Assembly: GCA_900491605.1 (NCBI GenBank)
Contig: UESW01004257.1
Coordinates: forward strand, 141,054 to 205,053
Origin: Calamus simplicifolius
Taxonomy: Eukaryota > Streptophyta > Magnoliopsida > Arecales > Arecaceae
Length of the DNA stretch: 64,000 bases
Direction of reading: 5' to 3'
Part shown: positions 22,021-33,888 of the stretch, piece after piece
How the letters are laid out: every line of letters begins with the position of its first letter
How positions within the stretch are numbered: the first letter of the stretch is position 1
Position numbers and translations under genes: made by a program
The notes under the pieces: model-generated
What the model was told of the DNA's origin: nothing
What the model saw: the letters and a program-made list of their open reading frames with translations, nothing else
The model's database searches: none

Positions 22021-23888
22021 GTACATGACTATTCTACATTCATACTGTGGTGACCTAAGACTGGCGGACAGATATATCAAACAAAATAGAACAATTAAAA
22101 AGAATAAAAGGAGTGAGGGTGGACACCATATCCACTTGTATAGACTAAAAAATATGCCCAATTCATAAGCAAAATAAAAATTACTAACGAAACACATAGC
22201 ACAAATCTATTGAGTTTAGCATAACTAGCAAGACTGAGAAATTGATGCCCTATCTAAAAGAAACCATAGCTGAGAAGTAAAGAAACAATACTGAATGATA
22301 ACGGAAATTCTTTCAAGTTTCAACAAAATCTTTCAGCTAGTAAATGATCATACTTAACATCCTCCACAAACAGAAAGAAGGCAGTAATGAATTGATAACG
22401 ATCTAAAAATTATCAGATGGAAATAATCCCTTATAGGAGTTAAATTTTACAATTTGACGGTCAGACTAAGGATACATAGGTAAGAGTGTCTTAAGCATCA
22501 ATAGACAAAACATCATCTGGAAATAATTTTAAAAGTTTATGCAAGTTAATAGTCATAATTTATGGCACAAGCATCAGCGAAGAAAGAAGGGTCTGATGGA
22601 TCATTTTGGAGCATGAGTGATAGAATAGAAAAAAAATGAAATCAAGCATATAGATAATATCATGAAATAACTATGAAATCTGTTTCCTACGACCTGATTG
22701 CGACATCGATCAGAAGTAGGATAAGTGCACTAAGTGCTGAAATTGAGCACGGCCAGCTATATGCATGTAGCACAGTGCCTATGATGTAAATTAATGATGC
22801 TTTTGGTTATAAGTTTCAGATAGTTAAGAGTTTTACCTGTCATCCATTCATTTCATAATGATCACCACCACCTGACTATTTTTTCACTGACCATGATCAG
22901 CATTGATAATACTCTAAACCTGAAGCCCATTTCCAGTGAAACGGGCACGAAAAGCGTATGGAGCAGATTCTAACGGAGGTTAAAAGAATGGGCTCAGTGG
23001 ATGACCCTAAGATTGTCACCAGATAAGTGACTGATACGGCATCATTTTGTAATTTAGCAGCCAAGATCAATTCCAAAGGTAAAGGAGGTGAACTAATATT
23101 TGTAATTAGTAACTCCCTATTCCAGGGCTTGTAGATAACAACTCAGCATGGCTAAGCTTTGTATGCACTTCAAACTACAATAAAACCAATCTGCCTTGAT
23201 GTAAATGACCTAATCATACCAAAACAGATAAATTGCAGAATTTTTCTGTGAGAACAGATATGAAAGTCTCTTGATTCAAATACTCTTAAAATTGATGAAG
23301 TAATTTGAGGTGAGGTTGACAATAACTGGGGAAACCCATAAGTCCTTCACGTACTACCATTAAACTCCAGGTTGTTTCCCATGATTTTCTTGAGTATAAT
23401 ATACTATAACAAACTATAATGGGACCTTCTCAAAATAATCGAGTAATCTAGAAATGCTTTGACTTCATGCAACAAGACCAATGTGTGCTTCCAGAGGAAA
23501 TTTCTGTAAGTCCAATCTAAATCAGCCAAAAGTGAGGTACAAAAGAGCCAATTGTTGGACTTTCGTAACCCTTTTATTCCCCCACTTTCTTCATCAACCA
23601 GCCATTTTTCCTCTTTTTTAATTGGACTTATGGTTGTAGGAATGACAGCATGGCTCCAAAAATTATGAGAAGGAAAAAAAAAAAAAGCTTCTTGCGGTTT
23701 GCAACCAATGATTTCGGTCCTCTTTATCCAAACCACCATACTGATAACTTAAGTACAGGTTAGGTCAGTATCGTATGCCTCATATTGACACATGGTACAC
23801 TGTTGAAGTCGAAACAGCAATAATACCATGTGCCGGTACAAAGCATACTGAGCCTTCCTATCACACTTGCACTGTACTGGGTCAATAC
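22021..23888. other. No gene recognised; possible SAE2 intron
   Basis: AT-rich sequence with only short ORFs. I searched both strands by eye for SAE2 middle-exon motifs (IVWAKDLLF, YDHVFG, ETWKNR) and found none. The last 130 bases form the left flank of element A and end in its target duplication AATAC. Confidence 0.5.
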
Positions 23889-23924
23889 TGTTGACCTTTT
23901 TGCCTGTTGAAAGAAAGAAAAAAG

Positions 23925-24012
<88 letters not shown>

Positions 24013-24118
24013 ATTGTATGTATATATATATATATATATATAATGTATGTATATGTACACATATGTATACATGTATGTATATGTACACATATATGTATAT
24101 GTATACATATATATATTC

Positions 24119-24164
<46 letters not shown>

Positions 24165-24904
24165 ATATATGGATAGGCTAAAGAATAGAGAAGTAAGAAA
24201 ATATAAATCCTAAAAGCTTTTTTCAATTGTTAAAGATCCTGTTGCTGCAAGTGATCCAGTTGCTGCAAGTGCTTAGAGTTGGAGTCTGTCTCAACAAGGA
24301 AGTCTTTCTCAACCTACTGATGGTAAAAGATTTATTTAACTATTATTATATTATATTTTTATTTGNNNNNNNNNNNNNNNNNNNNNNNNNNNNNNNNNNN
24401 NNNNNNNNNNNNNNNNNNNNNNNNNNNNNNNNNNNNNNNNNNNNNNNNNNNNNNNNNNNNNNNNNNNNNNNNNNNNNNNNNNNNNNNNNNNNNNNNNNNN
24501 NNNNNNNNNNNNNNNNNNNNNNNNNNNNNNNNNNNNNNNNNNNNNNNNNNNNNNNNNNNNNNNNNNNNNNNNNNNNNNNNNNNNNNNNNNNNNNNNNNNN
24601 NNNNNNNNNNNNNNNNNNNNNNNNNNNNNNNNNNNNNNNNNNNNNNNNNNNNNNNNNNNNNNNNNNNNNNNNNNNNNNNNNNNNNNNNNNNNNNNNNNTC
24701 CGGTAGGAGGATATCGAGCGGTCGTTGTATCTTGATAAATCACGGACAACCCACACAGGGGCGAAAACTTGTCCTTAGGGCAGTGTCTAACACGCCTCGA
24801 CCAGTTTGATTCTTTTTAACTTTAGTTTATATTTTGAATTTAATTTTGATTAATTTTTAGCATTTTCTAGAAAGGATTTTACAAAAGAAAAATAATTTCT
24901 AACA
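23889..24904 (+). repeat. 5' LTR of element A, with assembly gap
   Basis: The first 40 bases match the 3' LTR at 29824. A TA-rich microsatellite (23931-24172) then replaces about 200 bases that the 3' LTR still has. Sequence after GGATAGGCTAAAGAA matches 40176 onward. Confidence 0.85.
24366..24698. other. Assembly gap (333 N)
   Basis: Run of N inside the 5' LTR of element A. The matching part of the 3' LTR (from about 40346) is only about 60 bases long, so the gap size may be an estimate. ORFs crossing it are meaningless. Confidence 0.98.
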
Positions 24905-25285
24905 GCTAAGGACAAGTTTTCCTATCATAGAAAGTGCTAGATTTTATTATAAGTAATTTTAAAAAAATTCTTATTTTTGATTATGTGCAGAAGCCTTAGA
25001 ATTTTTTTTAAAAAATAGTGGTTTGAATTTAAAATTAAAAATTAAAAATTCAATTTGAAAAATTTTAAAATTTAAAAAAAAAAATTTGAAACTTAAATTC
25101 AAATTGAATTATTTGAGTTAATTTTGCTTAGTGGTTTTATTATTATTGCAAGAGTTTCTAGATTTAATTCTTTAATTTAAATTTAAAATCTAGAAATATC
25201 TAAAATTATAATTAAAAAATTTAAAAAAGGCTAAACCTTCAACTTTTTGGTTGTGCAGAACGAATTAAGCAACCAATTTTTCAAA

Positions 25286-28200
25286 ATGGGTTCTGATGAT
25301 CTTAGTGCAATCAAACCTGAAAATTTGAATGGATCATTCTTTAGGAGGTGGCAAAATCAAGTGAAATACTGGCTTACCACTGTAGGCTTATTTCTGCCAT
25401 AGAATTATTAGATCCCAAATCAATACTCAACAAGGTTTCTAGTGCAGTTGATACTTCCTCTTCATCACATAAAAAACACCCTAAGAAGTAGATTTTCATT
25501 GTAGACATAGAATTTTAAGTGCCTATCTGATAATCTTTATGATGTCTACCTTCCTACTAAAACTGCTAAGGAACTTTGGGATGCCTTGAGGCTGAATATG
25601 GGATGGATGATGCTGGTCTAGATCGATTCACCATCTCAAAATTTCAAAAGGATATAATGGTAGATTCTAAACCCATTAATATTCAAATTCATGAATTCTA
25701 AGATTTTCTTAGAAAGTCGGAGTTGATGGATGTAGTTTTTCTGAAAACTATAAGGTCCAAGCCTTAGTAGATTCCCTTCCAACTTCTTGGTCATCCTTTA
25801 CTCAAGAGCTAAGCCATAAGCAAGGTAGCTTGACCCTAACAGAAGTGATTAACTCTATTATGATGAAGAAGAACACTGGCTTAAGCTCAATCAAAATCAA
25901 AAGACCGATTTTGGACCTAAAATCATCTGACTAAGTCAAACCCAACTCTAAATCAATTCAAACCTAGGGGAAAGAATTTTAAAAGAGAAAATTCCAATCT
26001 AGATCCAACTAATCATTGAAACCTCCTTAGAACGATCAAATCAGAACCGACCGAATCAGAAGTCAAAAAATTATAAAGGCACATTCTGCTTGTGTGCAAA
26101 GGACAAATCATGTGGCGAAGGACTGCTACCACTGAAAGACTGAACCATTGAGGAAATCATCTAAACCACAAGTTAACGTGGTTGAGAGTGGTGCTGAGCC
26201 TTCTTTCAGGTCGATAAATTCAAAATTCTTAATTAACTCAATCCAATCTTCTTCTGATTGGTGGCTTGATTCAGGAGCTAATGTTCATGTTTGTTTTGAT
26301 CGCTCCTGGTTCTCCACCTTTCAGGAATCAAGTGGAGAAGGTGTGACACTTGGGAATAACTCTTCAGCCCAAGTGCTTGGGAAAGGTCAATGGATCTAAA
26401 GATGACATCTGAGAAAATCCTGGTCCGTCATGAAGTGATGTTGGTTCCTAGTGTTAGAAGAAATCTGATTAGTGGATCTCTCCTTATATCTAGAGGATAT
26501 AAAATTATTCTAGAGTCAAATAAAGTTGTAATTACTCATAATAATGAGTTTGTTGGTAAAGGCTTTATATGTGAAGGTATTTTTAAATTAAATGTATCCT
26601 CTAAGTTATCTAATAAAAGTCCTCTTCTTTTTAATGTTGAATCTTCAAATGTTTGACATAGTAGACTTGGTCATGTGAATTTTGATCGTATTCATTACAT
26701 GACAAATCTTAATCTAATTCCTAAGTTTACATTGATAGAAAGTTTAAATGTGAGATTTGTATTCAAGCCAATATGCTAAGAAAACCTTTTAATCAGTAAA
26801 TAGGAGTTCAACACTTCTTGAATTAGTCCATAGTGATGTATGTGACTCTACTAAATTTCCTACACGGGGAGGAAGTCGTTACTTTGTAACATTTATTGAT
26901 GACTTCTCTCGATATTGTTATATATTTAATAAATCTAAGGATGAAGTATTAGATAAGTTTAAGATTTATAAGGTAGAAGCTGAAACCCAAACTGAGAAAA
27001 AGCTTAAGAAATTTAGGTCAGATCGCGGTGGTGAATATATCTCAAATGAATGACTCTATTTTGTCAAAATATGGGGTTATTCATGAAGTTTCACCACCAT
27101 ACTCTCCTCAGTCCAATGGTGTAGCTGAACGAAAAATCGTACATTAATGGATATTAACTCAATATTAATAAGTTCAGGCGTACTCGAGAACTTGTGGGGG
27201 GAAGCTCTTTTAGCTGCATGTCATATTTTAAATAGGATACCGTTTAAGGATAGTCCTAAAATACCTTTTGAGCTTTGGAAAAGTAGAACACCCAGGCTAA
27301 ATTATCTTAAAGTATGGGGATGCTTAGCTAAGGTAGGAATACCTGAACCTAAGATAAGAAAAATAGGACCTAAAACCGTAGATGCTATCTTTATAGGTTA
27401 TTCCTTAGATAGCAGTACAAATAGGTTCCTAGTGATAAACTCTGATATAAGTGGCATTTCAAATAATACTCTTATCGAATCAAGAGATGCTTCTTATTTT
27501 GAAAATGTTTTCCTTTCAAGAATCAAGTACCAAATCAACTCTCTTCTAATCCTTTCTTGGTTCATGATTCTTTAAAGCTGGGTCTCTAATGAGTCAAAGA
27601 AAAGGAAAAGATCTAATCCTAAAGGTGGACCTTCTAAACTTAGGAAAAGTTCAAGGATAAGGAAAGAAAAAGATCTTGGTGAAGGTTTCTTTACTTTCCT
27701 AGTCGAAGGTGAACCTTCTTCTTTTTCAAGGCGATGTCTTCTCCTGATGCTCCTTTTTGGAAGGAAGCTATTCTTTCTGAATTTAATTCAATCTTACAAA
27801 ATGAAACTTGGATTATCTGACTTACCATCCGGAAGCAAACCTTAGGGTGTAAGTGGGTATTTAAGAAGAAATTTAGACCTGATGGTTCAATAGAAAAGTA
27901 TAAGGGTAGATTAGTAGCCAAGGGTATAACCAAAGAAAGGGTTAGATTTTTTGATACCTATTCTCCTGTAGCTAGAATAACAACCCTTAGATCACTTTTT
28001 GCTATGCTTCCATTCATAAGTTAATCATTCATCAAATGGATGTGAAGATGCATTCCTAAATGGAGATCTTGAGGAGGAGATCTATATGGAACAGCCTGAA
28101 GGTTTTGTTGTAAAGGGACAAGAAGACAAGGTTTGTAAACTTATCAAGTCCATTTATGGTCTTAAACAGGCTTCTAAACAATGGCATGAGAAATTTGATC

Positions 28201-29271
28201 AAATTATTCTATCTTTTGGATTTCAAATCAATAATCATGATAAGTGTGTCTATTCTAAAATCATCGACAATGATTGTGTAATCCTTTGCTAATATGTAGA
28301 TGATATTTTAATTTTTGAAACATCTCTTGAAATTATTTCAAGTGTTAAATCTTTCCTCTCTTCTAAGTTTGATATGAAAGATTTAGGTGAAGCGGATGTA
28401 ATCCTAGGGATGAAGCTTATCAAGTCCCATGAAGGGATAGCTCTCTCTCTTTCTCATTCTATAGAAAAAATATCAAGAAGTTTGGCTATTCCAATCTTAA
28501 ATCAATATCTACTCCTTTTGATCCTAGCTTTCACCTAAAGAAAAATTTAGGTGACCCAATTAATCAATTAAAGTATTCTCAAATTATAAGATCTCTCTTG
28601 TATGTGGCAAATAGGATAGACCTGATATTGCCTATGCTGTAGGAAGGCTTAGTAGATATAATCAAAATCCCGATCAATCTCATTGGGTAGCCTTAGAGAG
28701 TGTTTCGATATTTAAAGGGAACACTTAATATCTCTTTGATGTTCACTGAATACCCTGAGGTGGTTGAGGGTTACAGTGATGCTAATTGGGTCACTAATTC
28801 TCATGATTTAAAATCAACCACTGGATATCTCTTTCTTCTTGGCGGTGCTGCTATTGCTTGGGGATCCACTAGGCAAACTATTATTTCTAGAAGCACCATG
28901 GAGGCCGAGTTGATAGCTCTGGATACCACCTGTAATGAGGTAGAGTGGATAAAAATCTACTATCAGAGCTACCTTTGGTACCTAAGCCAGTTCCAGCTAT
29001 ATCAATCCATTGTGATAATAAGGCCGTAATTGAACTGACAAATCAAAAGAGTACCAATAAAAGATGAATCGCCTTATACGGCTTCGTCATAAGTCTATAA
29101 GACAACATAAGAAAATGATGTTATCTCTTTGGAATTTGTCAAATCTGAGAAGAATTTGGCAGATCAATTAACCAAGGGATTATCTAGGAGTGGAGTCCTA
29201 GATTCATTGAGGGGAATGGGGCTTAAGCCCATTATTTGGTCACCAGCAGTGGATACCCAACCTCTTTGATT
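25286..29271 (+). pseudogene. gag-pol: Element A gag-pol, decayed
   Basis: Gag opens at ATG 25286 (MGSDDLSAIKPENLNG, RRWQNQVKYWL), as in copia Gag proteins. Protease shows DWWLDSGANVHVC near 26265. Integrase has a GPKTVDAIFIGY-type segment near 27380. RT has GFKQ-like SIYGLKQASKQW at 28150-28200 and the YVDD box at 28293-28304. RNase H has YSDANW, STMEAELIAL and the end motif NLADQLTKGL. The last stop is at 29269-29271. Many stops and single-base shifts separate these pieces, including a stop just before YVDD. Not functional. Confidence 0.88.
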
Positions 29272-29823
29272 GGAGATCCCATGAATAGGTTCAATGCTGT
29301 AGAAATGAAGCTGATTGAGTGATCATGTTAGAGCACAAATTTTAAAAAAAATTTCAACACATCAATATGATGAGTGCTCTTATAAAGTGACAAGTAAATT
29401 TGTGTAAGGTTGAGTGATTCTCTTAATGGATCCGAGGTAAGTTATCTGCAGGGTATTAGTCACAAATAACCTTGGAGGATTCACCTATATGAGAATTATC
29501 ATATAAGGCCGTAACTAAAGGCTTGGGCTAACCTTACGAAATTCTCATGAAAATCAAGGTACTAAGCACAAGGCCTTTAATATGTGCTGAACGCTTAAAC
29601 CCAATTGATTCATGCTGTGTGTGTGATTAGTAGAAGTCTGAGTCAAGGACCTAGTTCAAGGTCTAATCCACTATGGTTCCTTCATATGTATACAATCAAC
29701 ACTAAGTGAGATTTAAGTCTATAGGATACCTCACCTATTGCGCAGTATAAGATGCCCTAAAATTTTTAGTATACTAATTTTATTATTATTTTTGTTTTTA
29801 ATTTAAAAAACTTTATGGGGGAT

Positions 29824-30073
29824 TGTTGACCTTTTTGCCCGTTGAAAGAAAGGAAAAAGGTTTTAAAATAAAAAAATAAAGTAATAAGGTACCCACGTGA
29901 GCAATTAATGCTTGTGTGGGACGTCCTCGCTCGCCAGCGAGCATTTCGGTTTATTTCTTTTTTCAAAACACTCGAGCATTCGCTCGAGTGTTCCGATTTT
30001 TCCTTCATTCCGAGAGAAATGGTAACAAGGCCTAATGGCTAACAATATTATATATATATATATATATATATAT
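29824..30073 (+). repeat. 3' LTR of element A, part 1
   Basis: The U3 start follows a purine tract (ATGGGGGAT). It contains two perfect hairpins (29929-29942 and 29967-29992) and runs into a (TA)n tract where element B inserted. Confidence 0.85.
29929..29992. other. Two adjacent perfect hairpins in U3 of element A
   Basis: GCTCGC-CA-GCGAGC at 29929-29942 and AACACTCGAG-(6 nt)-CTCGAGTGTT at 29967-29992. Both are GC-rich islands in AT-rich DNA. Confidence 0.8.
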
Positions 30074-31412
30074 TATTGGTCCAGATAGCAACCCAAGAGG
30101 GGGGGGGGGTGAATGGGTTTTTCAAAAATTTAAACTCTTTTGAAAAATAATCCCCAGCGGAAATAAAAACTTAGATTTAGACAAATTAAAATAGAATATG
30201 CACAAATAGAGAGTTAAAGATAAAGAGACAATCACGGCAGAACAGGAGATTTTATAGTGGTTCGGTGTACCTACACCTACGTCCACTCTCAAGTACCTCT
30301 TGGGTCCATACTATAATCAATCTGATTACAGCAGAGTTGTTTTGGAAGCTCACAACTCGAACTTGTTGTTTTCCTGGGTGCACAACGAACCCAGTTGGTT
30401 TTCAAGGCTCACCAGCACAAAACCTAACACCACAAGCTAATGCTTGCACAAGGCTAACAGCCTCAACTGAATCAATCACCAGATTGACCCAGCAAACAAT
30501 ATTTGTTTTACAAGATAAACAGCTCCTCCAATGAGCAAATACAATAATGAAACAGAAATAAAAGGATAGGAATCAAAGCCTGATTCGCAGATCTTGGTGG
30601 CTTCTTCCTTCTCTTCTTTGAATGGATCTTCCTTCAAGATGCTCTTGAGACTCAGAAGATCAGAAAACTAGGGCTTCCTTCTTCCCTTAAGATTTCTTCG
30701 AAATAGAACAACAAAAGCTTGGAATCTCTCTCTTTTCTTTTGGGGAATCAGTATGATCTTTCCTTACGAGTTTTTCCTCTTTTCTCCTTTGATTTTTTGA
30801 TGAATTTCACATATTTCTCTCTATTCTTTTCTTTTTGTCTCTCTTGTCTCTTGTTCTTATTTTTCGGATGCAGCAAACCCTCTTCTTATAGATCCCGATT
30901 AATCCATAAATAGTTTGAAACTATCCGTTAGAAACAAGTGTAAGAAGGATTAGAATCAAAAATAGCAATAGCCGTTGGGATTAAAAAAGATAAAGATAAA
31001 GTTTAGAGTCATTCTGACAGTTCTGGAGTCGCGTCTGACATTCTGGAGTCGGCTCTAACTTTTTGGGGTCGACACAAAAATCTTCTGGAGTCGACTCTAA
31101 CAGTCCGGAGTCGACTCTAAGTCGTGGCCTGAAAAACCATCGTTCTGTCTTTCTGTTGGAGTCGGCTCTAACAGTCCCGGAGTCGACTCTAACTTCGTGC
31201 CGATTTTCGGAGTCGACTCTGCGATTCCATGTGTCGACTCTAATGTCTGCAAACTTACCTTGACATTAGATTCGAACCAGAACTTGATTTGACTCTGATT
31301 TTGATTATTATCAAATCGACTTATAAGCTGAAAAACTTAATCAAAATCATTAGTAACTTCAAATATTATACTCAAATAGTTTTGTTAATCATCAAAATCC
31401 TCAATTGGGTCA
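30074..31412 (-). repeat. 3' LTR of element B
   Basis: Partner of 38599-39925. The outer dinucleotide has mutated (TATTGG instead of TGTTGG at 30074). The GTCGAC motif cluster is at 31025-31245. ORFs inside it (31063-31263 and others) are not genes. Confidence 0.9.
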
Positions 31413-31416
31413 ACAA

Positions 31417-31428
31417 TCTCCCTTTTTT
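31417..31428 (-). other. Polypurine tract of element B
   Basis: Minus-strand AAAAAAGGGAGA, four bases before the 3' LTR, for plus-strand DNA priming. Confidence 0.75.
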
Positions 31429-32030
31429 GATGATGACAAAAACTTTGAGTATATGCATCAAAAATTCATTTGAATTAAGAATTATAGACATTGTTAAAGC
31501 TTTAGAACTTCCTAACAGAGAATTTGATGCCAATATTCAAAATAAACAAAAAAGATACATGACATCAATCAAGATGATTTAACTTTTATATGAAAAAATT
31601 AAGCTCCCCCTGCATTGAATAACTCCCCCTATGTAGATAAACTGAATTCAATTGAATTTTATTAGAATCTCAAATTTTTCTCTCCCTTTGTAGATATGCA
31701 AAAAATCTTATATTCTTTCATTTTCTTTCTCTTTCTCTTTATGCATATACAATTATCTCTCCCCCTTTTTTGTTATCAGCAATAAGAAGAATTTAAATAC
31801 AAAAAGGTTATCAGAGCGGGTCGTTGGTTCAATTAATCATAGAGATAGTAAACTCATTCATTGAAATTCAATCAATCAATCATAGACAAATTTGCAATAA
31901 AAGTGTAATTGTATTCCAATGCAAGATTTACATGTGTTAATTCAAGTACATTCAAGTATGTAATTCCTAGATACATGCTATTAAAGCAAAACAAGAAATC
32001 CTAAGATACAACCTAGGATAAATATCAAAA

Positions 32031-33396
32031 TCAAACATGCTTATACACAATTTTCTTTAAATGTCCAATCATTTCCATAATATCATCTTTTTGAGTCTTC
32101 TTAAAACTTTCAAGACAAGCTTCAATTTGAGAAACGGCGAGGTCGATATCTTTCTTTAGTTGACTGGTAGCATGAAGATAAGTTCCAGAACCGTCTGCAA
32201 TGCCTTCCATCCTTTCAAAAATCTTATGAAGATCAGCGCTAAAGGATTCTACCGAGTTGCTAATGGAAAAAGAAATCATGTCAAGCCTTGAATTGATCTC
32301 TTCCTTCAACTGATTGAACTCCTCTCTTAACTGACACATCTCATTTGTCCTTTGACTATCATACTCAGCCAGTAAAGCTCTGAGCTGACCTATTTGCTCC
32401 TCAGAAAATCTTCCAGATGCCAAAGCTGACTGATGTGAAGGGTGAGTGCTTGGTCCAGCCACTGAGGGTCCAGCAGTAGATGGTCCAGCAGAAGATGGTC
32501 CAGGAATAGATGGTCCTATCTCTCCTCTGACTCCTCAACTCTAACTTCTTCTGCTCTGGTCTCTGTCCTCTTTTTATCCAATTTCCATTCTCTTTTCTGA
32601 AGCCCATGCGGTGAATTGTAGAGACACTATAGTAATCAGTATGCCTTAATTTTCTTAGTGGCTCATTATCCATTATTAGCACACCTTGGCTTCTAAAGAC
32701 TAAGGTTAGTATCATACCATACGGCAGTGTTGATCTCTTCTTAGTTGCTGCTTCTGCCATATAACCAATCATCATACCGGCAAGATTAACAGGTCTTCCA
32801 GTGAGAATACAGTCCATCAACAAGAATGTCTCGCTCCGAGACATACTCAAACCTTCCAATTTTAGGAAATAAAATTCTTCCACAAATATTGTGAAGTAAC
32901 CTGAGTTCCAAATTAAGTTGATTAGCCAAGATTTCTTCAAACTCAGAAACTTCTCTCCCTAACATCCTAGATAGGCACCTCCTCTGTCATCATGTTGATA
33001 TTCAACTAAACCAATAGTAGGCATCTCCAATAGATTTCCAAGATTTCAGTGATAATCACTTTAGTTCCTCTTACAAAACTCACTAAGCCTCCTCTCCTCT
33101 ACATAAATCATTGTAAAATTCTCTCACAAGGGCAGGATATGTAGGGACATCTAAAGAACAGACTTTCTCCCATCCCATTTCTTCAACAAACGCCAATAGC
33201 GAAGCCCTCCGAAGCAAAAAATCAAAATTACTTTTCTTCCGGTAGTAATGGCCTTACCCGCTAATTGGTCTACTCGTGGAGAAGATGGTGAGGGTGGAGA
33301 GTCATCTTGAGTGGCAGATGAAGAAGATGCGAAGGTTGCCTCCGAAATGGTCTTCGTCGGAACGCTCCACCAATGATAGCGCCTTTTAGGAGCCAT
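32031..33396 (-). pseudogene. Element B extra ORF, plant transposon-protein-like
   Basis: Sense-strand ORF between RNase H and the 3' LTR. It starts MAPKRRYHWW at 33396. The central part includes WLINLIWNSGYFTIFVEEFYF and ILTGRPVNLAGMMIGYM, then LPYGMILTLVF. This resembles the 'putative plant transposon protein' domain (Pfam family Transposase_32), known from plant repeats and of unknown function. A Gly-Pro-Ser-rich linker and a C-terminal coiled coil (about 32060-32430, EEQIGQLRALLAEYD) follow. Frames change at about 33150, 32900 and 32450, so it is broken. SIRE elements often have an ORF here, sometimes called env-like, but I see no signal peptide or membrane segment in this one. The domain name is from memory. 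Confidence 0.65.
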
Positions 33397-33495
33397 TGGA
33401 TTCGATTGGAATGAGTTATTGAGAGATTTGAGGGATTTGGAGGATTGGAAAGGTTTGGAACTTTGGAAGGGTTTAGGAGACGATAGGTTTCGTTT

Positions 33496-33694
33496 GGGGT
33501 CGACTCCGCCTTTTTATTTTGACCTAGTTCCACTTAGAGTCGACTCCCGAAAACTGAGGTGTCGGCTCCGAACCAGAAAATCTGTCAGCGCCGAATTAGA
33601 GTCGGCTCTACAGAAGCCAGAGTCGGCTCTAATTGCCCAGACAGAACATCAAAATATGAAGGTGTCGACTCCACAAACTGCAGGTGTCGACTCC
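33496..33694 (-). promoter_or_regulatory. GTCGACTC motif cluster upstream of extra ORF
   Basis: Seven GAGTCGACTC-type motifs (including GTGTCGACTCC and GAGTCGGCTCT) lie just upstream of the extra ORF's start at 33396. On the minus strand AAATAAAAAGG (about 33507-33519) could serve as a TATA element, and a C-rich leader precedes the ATG. The same motifs cluster in U3 of this element's LTRs. An internal promoter is an inference. Confidence 0.45.
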
Positions 33695-33888
33695 ACAACA
33701 GTTTCAGTGAAAAAAAAATTTCAAGGATCTGAAACTAATCAAATTAATCATCAAACTCTAGATAAGTGTTCCTTAGCAATTGGGAAAACAATGAATCAAA
33801 TTTCTAGATAAATTTCCTTATTGACATAGAGGATTTTCAAGAAATTAATGAAGTCTAGATAGTTGTTGTCCTTAAGAGTTTCAGAAAA

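Noticed and set aside
22920..23030. Short plus-strand open stretch (MEQILTEVKRMGSVDDPK)
   Set aside because: Looks protein-like but is under 30 codons, with no family match or splice context I can defend.
23749..24226. ORFs of alternating Tyr and Ile (also 39898-40127 and 1875-2144)
   Set aside because: Direct translation of (TA)n microsatellites.
24227..24809. ORFs crossing the run of N
   Set aside because: Open only because N codons are not read as stops.
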